DNA of 56,343 bases from Pseudomonas sp. GM79 (lineage in GTDB: Bacteria > Pseudomonadota > Gammaproteobacteria > Pseudomonadales > Pseudomonadaceae), in assembly GCF_000282495.1 (NCBI RefSeq), contig NZ_AKJE01000057.1, forward strand, positions 1-56,343, read 5' to 3'. The translations under genes were made by a program, and so were the position numbers. Below are positions 52,060 through 56,343 of this stretch, piece after piece (the stretch's first letter is position 1; every line of letters begins with the position of its first letter). The notes under the pieces are model-generated. The model was given only the letters and a program-made list of their open reading frames with translations. It made no database searches and was not told the DNA's origin.

Positions 52060-54243
52060 ATGTCATCGACCACATTTCGGCAGTCTCTGCGCCGCCTCTG
52101 GGCGCTGGATAAGTTCAGCTACAGCGTGCGGGTATTCATCGCCCTGACCGGCAGCATGGCGCTGTGTTGGTATCAAGATGAAATGGGGCTGCTGATCCCG
52201 TTGTTCCTGGGGATCATCGCCAGCGCCCTGGCTGAAACCGACGACAGTTGGCAAGGTCGCCTCAACGCGCTCGCAGTGACGCTGGTGTGTTTCATGGTCG
52301 CGGCCCTGTCCGTCGAACTGCTCTTCCCCTACCCCGTCCTTTTTATCATCGCCTTCGCCCTGGCCAGCTTCTGCCTGACCATGCTCGGTGCGCTGGGCGA
52401 ACGGTATGGCGCGATTGCTTCGGCAACACTGATTCTGTCGGTCTACACCATGATCGGCGTGGACCAGCGCGGTGGCGCGGTCACTGATTTCTGGCACGAA
52501 CCGGTGCTGCTGGTGGCCGGTGCGGCCTGGTACGGCTTGCTCTCGGTGCTGTGGCAGGCGCTGTTTTCCAACCAGCCGGTGCAGCAAAGCCTGGCGCGGT
52601 TGTTCCGCGAACTGGGTTATTACCTGAAGCTGAAATCGTCGCTATTCGAACCGATCCGGCAGATGGACGTGCAAGCGCAGCGCCTGGAACTGGCCCAGCA
52701 GAATGGTCGGGTGGTGGCAGCCCTGAACGCCGCCAAGGAAATCATTCTGCACCGGGTCGGCGACGGTCGGCCGGGGGTGAAAGTCAGCCGTTATCTGAAG
52801 CTGTACTTCCTCGCCCAGGACATCCACGAGCGCGCCAGTTCCTCGCACTACCCCTACAACGCGCTGGCCGAAGCGTTCTTCCACAGCGACGTGCTGTTCC
52901 GCTGTCAGCGCCTGCTGCGCCAGCAAGGCAAGGCTTGCCGCGCATTGGCCGAATCGATCCAGATGCGCCAGCCGTTCACCTACGACGCAAGCTTCGCCGA
53001 GGCCCTGAGCGACCTGCACGCGTCCCTCGAACACCTGCGTATCCAGAGCAATCCGGCCTGGCGCGGTCTGCTGCGTTCGTTGCGAGCGCTGGCCGCCAAC
53101 CTTGGCACACTCGACCGTCTGCTCAGCGACGCCAGCAATCCCGATGCGCTCGCAGACGCCACCGACAGCAGCTTGCTCGACCGTTCGCCACGCAGCCTCA
53201 AGGATGTCTGGATACGCTTGCGCACGCAGCTGACGCCGACCTCACTGCTGTTCCGCCATGCCCTGCGCCTGCCCCTGGCATTGAGCATCGGCTACGGCAT
53301 GGTGCATTTGATCCACCCGTCGCAAGGCTACTGGATCATCCTCACCACGCTGTTTGTCTGTCAGCCAAACTACGGCGCCACCCGCCGCAAACTCGGGCAG
53401 CGGATTATCGGCACCGCCATCGGCCTGACTGTGGCTTGGGCGTTGTTCGATCTGTTTCCGAATCCGTTGGTGCAATCGTGCTTCGCCATCGTTGCCGGGG
53501 TCGTGTTCTTTACCAACCGCACCACCCGCTACACCCTGGCGACTGCCGCGATCACGCTCATGGTGCTGTTCTGCTTCAACCAGGTGGGCGATGGTTATGG
53601 ACTGCTTCTGCCGCGACTGTTCGATACCTTGCTCGGCAGTCTGATTGCTGGGCTGGCAGTGTTCCTGTTCCTGCCGGACTGGCAAGGTCGACGCCTGAAC
53701 AAAGTGCTGGCCAACACCCTCACCTGCAACAGCATTTACCTGCGCCAGATCATGCAGCAATACGCCGCCGGCAAAAGCGACGACCTGGCTTATCGCCTGG
53801 CCCGGCGCAACGCGCACAACGCCGATGCCGCGTTGTCGACGACGCTGGCCAATATGCTGATGGAGCCGGGGCACTTTCGTAAGGAAGCGGACGTCGGGTT
53901 TCGTTTCCTGGTGCTGTCGCATACCTTGCTCAGCTATTTGTCGGGGCTGGGGGCACACCGCGAAACCCAACTACCAACGGAGGTGCGCGAGCATTTGATC
54001 GACGGCGCCGGCGTGAGCCTGGCTGCCAGCCTCGACGAAATCGCCCAAGGCCTGGCGAGCAAACAGCCGATTGCGATTCAGAGTGATGAGGAAGAAGCGC
54101 TGGCCAATGGGCTGGAACAAATGCCGGATGAGATCGACGAAGGGCAGCGGTTGGTGCAGACGCAACTGGCGTTGATTTGCCGGCAGCTGGGGCCGTTGCG
54201 GACGTTGGCGGCGCATTTGATCAAGGATACGAGCGAGGCTTGA
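52060..54243 (+). CDS. yccS: YccS-like FUSC family inner-membrane protein
   Basis: The 727-residue protein has two clusters of membrane segments (residues ~25-170 and ~405-540) separated by a soluble region, the layout of the YccS/YhfK and aromatic-acid exporter (FUSC) family. The second cluster starts FRHALRLPLALSIGYGMVHLI and continues with GYWIILTTLFVCQPNYGATRRKLGQRI, the most conserved part of the family. Function is presumed efflux; no membrane-fusion partner is adjacent. Confidence 0.88.
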   Translation: MSSTTFRQSLRRLWALDKFSYSVRVFIALTGSMALCWYQDEMGLLIPLFLGIIASALAETDDSWQGRLNALAVTLVCFMVAALSVELLFPYPVLFIIAFALASFCLTMLGALGERYGAIASATLILSVYTMIGVDQRGGAVTDFWHEPVLLVAGAAWYGLLSVLWQALFSNQPVQQSLARLFRELGYYLKLKSSLFEPIRQMDVQAQRLELAQQNGRVVAALNAAKEIILHRVGDGRPGVKVSRYLKLYFLAQDIHERASSSHYPYNALAEAFFHSDVLFRCQRLLRQQGKACRALAESIQMRQPFTYDASFAEALSDLHASLEHLRIQSNPAWRGLLRSLRALAANLGTLDRLLSDASNPDALADATDSSLLDRSPRSLKDVWIRLRTQLTPTSLLFRHALRLPLALSIGYGMVHLIHPSQGYWIILTTLFVCQPNYGATRRKLGQRIIGTAIGLTVAWALFDLFPNPLVQSCFAIVAGVVFFTNRTTRYTLATAAITLMVLFCFNQVGDGYGLLLPRLFDTLLGSLIAGLAVFLFLPDWQGRRLNKVLANTLTCNSIYLRQIMQQYAAGKSDDLAYRLARRNAHNADAALSTTLANMLMEPGHFRKEADVGFRFLVLSHTLLSYLSGLGAHRETQLPTEVREHLIDGAGVSLAASLDEIAQGLASKQPIAIQSDEEEALANGLEQMPDEIDEGQRLVQTQLALICRQLGPLRTLAAHLIKDTSEA

Positions 54244-54268
54244 GATTTTTAGTGACCGGGCCGGCCTC

Positions 54269-54361
54269 TTCGCGAGCAAGCCCGCTCCCACATTTGATCT
54301 GTGGTGTTCACAAAATAAATGTTCACCGCAGATCTAATGTGGGAGCGGGCTTGCTCGCGAA
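54269..54361. repeat. REP doublet, outward type, 93 bp
   Basis: Cores at 54269-54292 and 54338-54361 flank a 45-base loop with GTGTTCACAAAAT, similar to the element after betA. It separates convergent genes. Confidence 0.88.
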
Positions 54362-54393
54362 GGCGTCATCGGCCACACCACAATACCCGGCAC

Positions 54394-55131
54394 TTACATC
54401 CCATGCTGCTTGAGCAATTTCTCATAACTCCCATCAGCCTTCATCGCCGCAATCTCACGGTCGAACCCGGCAACGATCTGTTCATGCTGCGGGTTCTTCA
54501 GGCTCACCAGAATATGCAGGCTGTTCTCGCTCAACGGCTTGGGCAAAAACTCCACGGCATTGCGCACTTTGGATGACTCCCGAGAAAGGTAATACCGAGC
54601 GACAAACTCGTCTTCCAGCGTCAGCTTGACCCGGTCGGCCGCGACCATGCGCACGGCCATGGCGAAGCTATGCACCGGTACTTTCTGCAACGACACATCG
54701 TCATCGAACTCGTGCGAATAGGCATAACCACGTACCACCGCTATCGGGAAGGTATGCAGTTGTTGCAAGTTGTTGAATTCGATCGGCGTGTCTTTGCGCT
54801 TGAGAAAGCGCACGCGATTGAGCAGGTACTCGCCGGAAAACTGCCCCAGCTTCGTGCGCTCATCGGTGTACCAAGCGTTGACCAGCACGTCGTAACGCCC
54901 CTCGCCCACCCCAAACAAGGCTCGTGCCCATGGCACCTGTTCGAAATTACTGGCATAACCGGCCCGGGCCAGAGCAGTACTGACAATGTCCGTGGCCAGT
55001 CCGCCATTGACCAGCGTGGCGTCGGTAAAGGGTGGCCAGGCATCGGCTACCAGACGCAGTTTTTGCGCTGCCGCACTCTGTGTCAGCAACAGCAATCCAA
55101 TCAAAGCAAACGCTCGATGCAATCGCGGCAT
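54394..55131 (-). CDS. Orphan periplasmic solute-binding protein (family 3)
   Basis: The 245-residue protein has a signal peptide (FALIGLLLLTQSAAAQ) and an amino-acid-type binding fold: LRLVADAWPPFTDATLVNGGLATDIV near the mature start and GRYDVLVNAWYTDERTKLGQFS later. No permease or ATPase gene is adjacent, so it may feed a distant transporter or act as a sensor. The ligand is unknown. Confidence 0.85.
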   Translation of the reverse strand: MPRLHRAFALIGLLLLTQSAAAQKLRLVADAWPPFTDATLVNGGLATDIVSTALARAGYASNFEQVPWARALFGVGEGRYDVLVNAWYTDERTKLGQFSGEYLLNRVRFLKRKDTPIEFNNLQQLHTFPIAVVRGYAYSHEFDDDVSLQKVPVHSFAMAVRMVAADRVKLTLEDEFVARYYLSRESSKVRNAVEFLPKPLSENSLHILVSLKNPQHEQIVAGFDREIAAMKADGSYEKLLKQHGM

Positions 55132-55390
55132 GCCAGAAAATCCTTAGCGGGCGGGCTGCCCGACGTGTTTTTCAGCCAAAACTCCAAGGCCCCTTTAGCG
55201 GCGAAACCCAGGTCCTAACATTAGCTTATCGACGACATTGCACAGCGCTGCATCGCAGATTACACAAAGAAGACAATCTCGCGAGAAATGAATGATGGCA
55301 TTTTGGCCCTTGTCACAGATTTCGTTGCCATAAAGACATCCCGCCTCAGGACGCTTAGTATCGGAGCAACGTTGTTCAAGGAATCTGAAG

Positions 55391-55843
55391 ATGACAATCG
55401 ATTGGGTCTGCAAGCACCACAGCGATCTGGGTAAAGAGCAGCTGTATGCCCTTCTGCAGCTGCGCGCCGAAGTGTTCGTCGTCGAACAGAAATGCGTCTA
55501 TCAGGACATCGATGGTCAGGACCTGGAAGGTGACACCTGCCATTTGATGGGCTGGGACGGGGATCGTCTGGTGGCTTACCTGCGCTTGCTCGACCCGGAG
55601 CTACAGGGCGGTGACGTGGTGATTGGCCGGGTGATCATTGCTCCCGCTGCACGCGGCACCGGGCTTGGGCATGAATTAATGAGCCAGGCGTTGAAACAGG
55701 CCGCCAAACGCTGGCCCGAAGTGCCGGTCTACCTCTCGGCCCAGGCGCATTTGCAGGGGTACTACGGGCGGTACGGGTTTGTGGTGGTGGGTGAGGAATA
55801 CCTGGAGGATGACATTCCGCACATAGGGATGCGTCGTTCCTGA
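55391..55843 (+). CDS. elaA: ElaA-family GNAT acetyltransferase
   Basis: The 150-residue protein aligns by eye with E. coli ElaA along its length: QLYALLQLRAEVFVVEQKC, YQDIDGQDLEGDTCHLMGW and VIGRVIIAPAARGTGLGHEL, the last containing the acetyl-CoA loop. The substrate is unknown. It is divergent from the solute-binding protein gene and followed by a REP doublet. Confidence 0.9.
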   Translation: MTIDWVCKHHSDLGKEQLYALLQLRAEVFVVEQKCVYQDIDGQDLEGDTCHLMGWDGDRLVAYLRLLDPELQGGDVVIGRVIIAPAARGTGLGHELMSQALKQAAKRWPEVPVYLSAQAHLQGYYGRYGFVVVGEEYLEDDIPHIGMRRS

Positions 55844-55850
55844 GGGCCTC

Positions 55851-55943
55851 TTCGCGAGCAAGCCCGCTCCCACATTTGATCTGCGATATGCACCTATTTT
55901 GTATTCACGGGCGATCCAGGGTGGGAGCGGGCTTGCTCGCGAA
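55851..55943. repeat. REP doublet, outward type, 93 bp
   Basis: Cores at 55851-55874 and 55920-55943 flank a 45-base loop. The second core has one substitution at its outer end. It separates convergent elaA and winged-helix genes. Confidence 0.87.
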
Positions 55944-55969
55944 GGCGTCAGCCGCAACCCCACAAAATC

Positions 55970-56266
55970 TCAGGGATATTCCAACACCGCTTTGATCTGC
56001 CGCAGATTACGCTCGATCCACCCCCGATCAATCGCCCCCCACTCGCGAATCCGATAGCGCCCCGCATGGTTGCGCGCGCCTTCTTCCTGCTCGAATTCAC
56101 AAACGATATCCAGATCCGCCAATGCCGCGATGGTGTCCTGGGCCGTGCGCCGAGGCATGCCGGTGACTTCAGTCAACGCCGGGACGCTGCTGGCCAATCC
56201 GCTATCGATCAGGTACGCCACGTACAACCGGCGGTAGAAGCTGCTTTTGGTCTTGCTCACGTCCAT
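55970..56266 (-). CDS. Winged-helix DNA-binding protein
   Basis: The 98-residue protein has a predicted helix-turn-helix in SVPALTEVTGMPRRTAQDTIAALADL, followed by a short wing-like FEQEEGARNHAGRYRIREWG. It resembles small Pseudomonas winged-helix proteins of unknown target. The start gives MDVSKTKSSFYRR, preceded by a purine-rich AGGAGC. Confidence 0.75.
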   Translation of the reverse strand: MDVSKTKSSFYRRLYVAYLIDSGLASSVPALTEVTGMPRRTAQDTIAALADLDIVCEFEQEEGARNHAGRYRIREWGAIDRGWIERNLRQIKAVLEYP

Positions 56267-56281
56267 CCATGCGCTCCTTAT

Positions 56282-56343
56282 TAGAAGATCAAAAGATCGC
56301 AGCCTTCGGCAGCGCCCGCAGGCGCGTAGGAGCTGCCGAAGGC
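56282..56343. repeat. Partial copy of the GATCGCAGCCTTCGGCAG repeat
   Basis: The sequence AGATCAAAAGATCGCAGCC followed by TTCGGCAG matches the right arm of the 36-bp inverted repeat at 113-148, then diverges (CGCCCGCAGGCGCG) before a short inverted segment GTAGGAGCTGCCGAAGGC, where the window ends. Confidence 0.7.

Overview
The window is chromosomal DNA of a Pseudomonas, most likely of the P. fluorescens group. The evidence is high-GC coding sequence, gene content and order matching the Pseudomonas choline/glycine betaine/carnitine catabolic region, and about twenty REP doublets (REPINs) carrying the TGTGGGAGCGGGC core typical of that group. I saw no rRNA, tRNA, CRISPR array or intact insertion sequence.

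Layout. 1-3.2 kb: TraX-like membrane protein, low-specificity threonine aldolase, SDR oxidoreductase. 3.2-5.9 kb: divergent gbcB/gbcA, glycine betaine to dimethylglycine. 6.0-12.8 kb: a three-gene minus-strand cluster of unknown function, comprising a metallophosphoesterase, a membrane-anchored dihaem cytochrome c and a 1152-residue GMC flavoprotein fused to an alpha/beta hydrolase. 12.8-13.9 kb: 1.1 kb without genes, holding a regular array of DnaA boxes and an AT-rich tract. 14.6-22.4 kb: the dimethylglycine demethylation operon (dipeptidase, DUF5943 protein, dgcA, dgcB, etfA, etfB). 22.7-24.3 kb: LprI-like protein, a RelE/HigA-type toxin-antitoxin pair and a DUF3010 protein. 24.4-30.5 kb: carnitine module (cdhR, caiX, cdhC, cdhA, cdhB, gamma-butyrobetaine dioxygenase). 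30.6-37.7 kb: a candidate small RNA, a small unknown gene, gbdR, sdaB and the cbcXWV transporter. 37.9-44.3 kb: betT, betI, betB, betA. 44.6-56.3 kb: a second TldD/PmbA-type pair, an MdtD-like exporter, dbpA, a YhiN-like flavoprotein, a YccS-like protein, an orphan solute-binding protein, elaA and a winged-helix protein.

How the genes work together. Gamma-butyrobetaine is hydroxylated to carnitine. CdhA, CdhC and CdhB convert carnitine to glycine betaine. BetA and BetB oxidise choline to the same intermediate. GbcAB and DgcAB with the EtfAB pair then remove methyl groups to give sarcosine. Sarcosine oxidase and serine hydroxymethyltransferase are not in the window. SdaB takes the resulting serine to pyruvate. 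CbcXWV, CaiX and BetT supply substrates, while GbdR, CdhR and BetI regulate.

The least explained parts are the GMC-hydrolase/cytochrome/phosphoesterase cluster, the DnaA-box array, a candidate small RNA at 30.6-30.74 kb, and a strong intrinsic terminator in the betT upstream region. All assignments come from reading the sequence; no database search was run.
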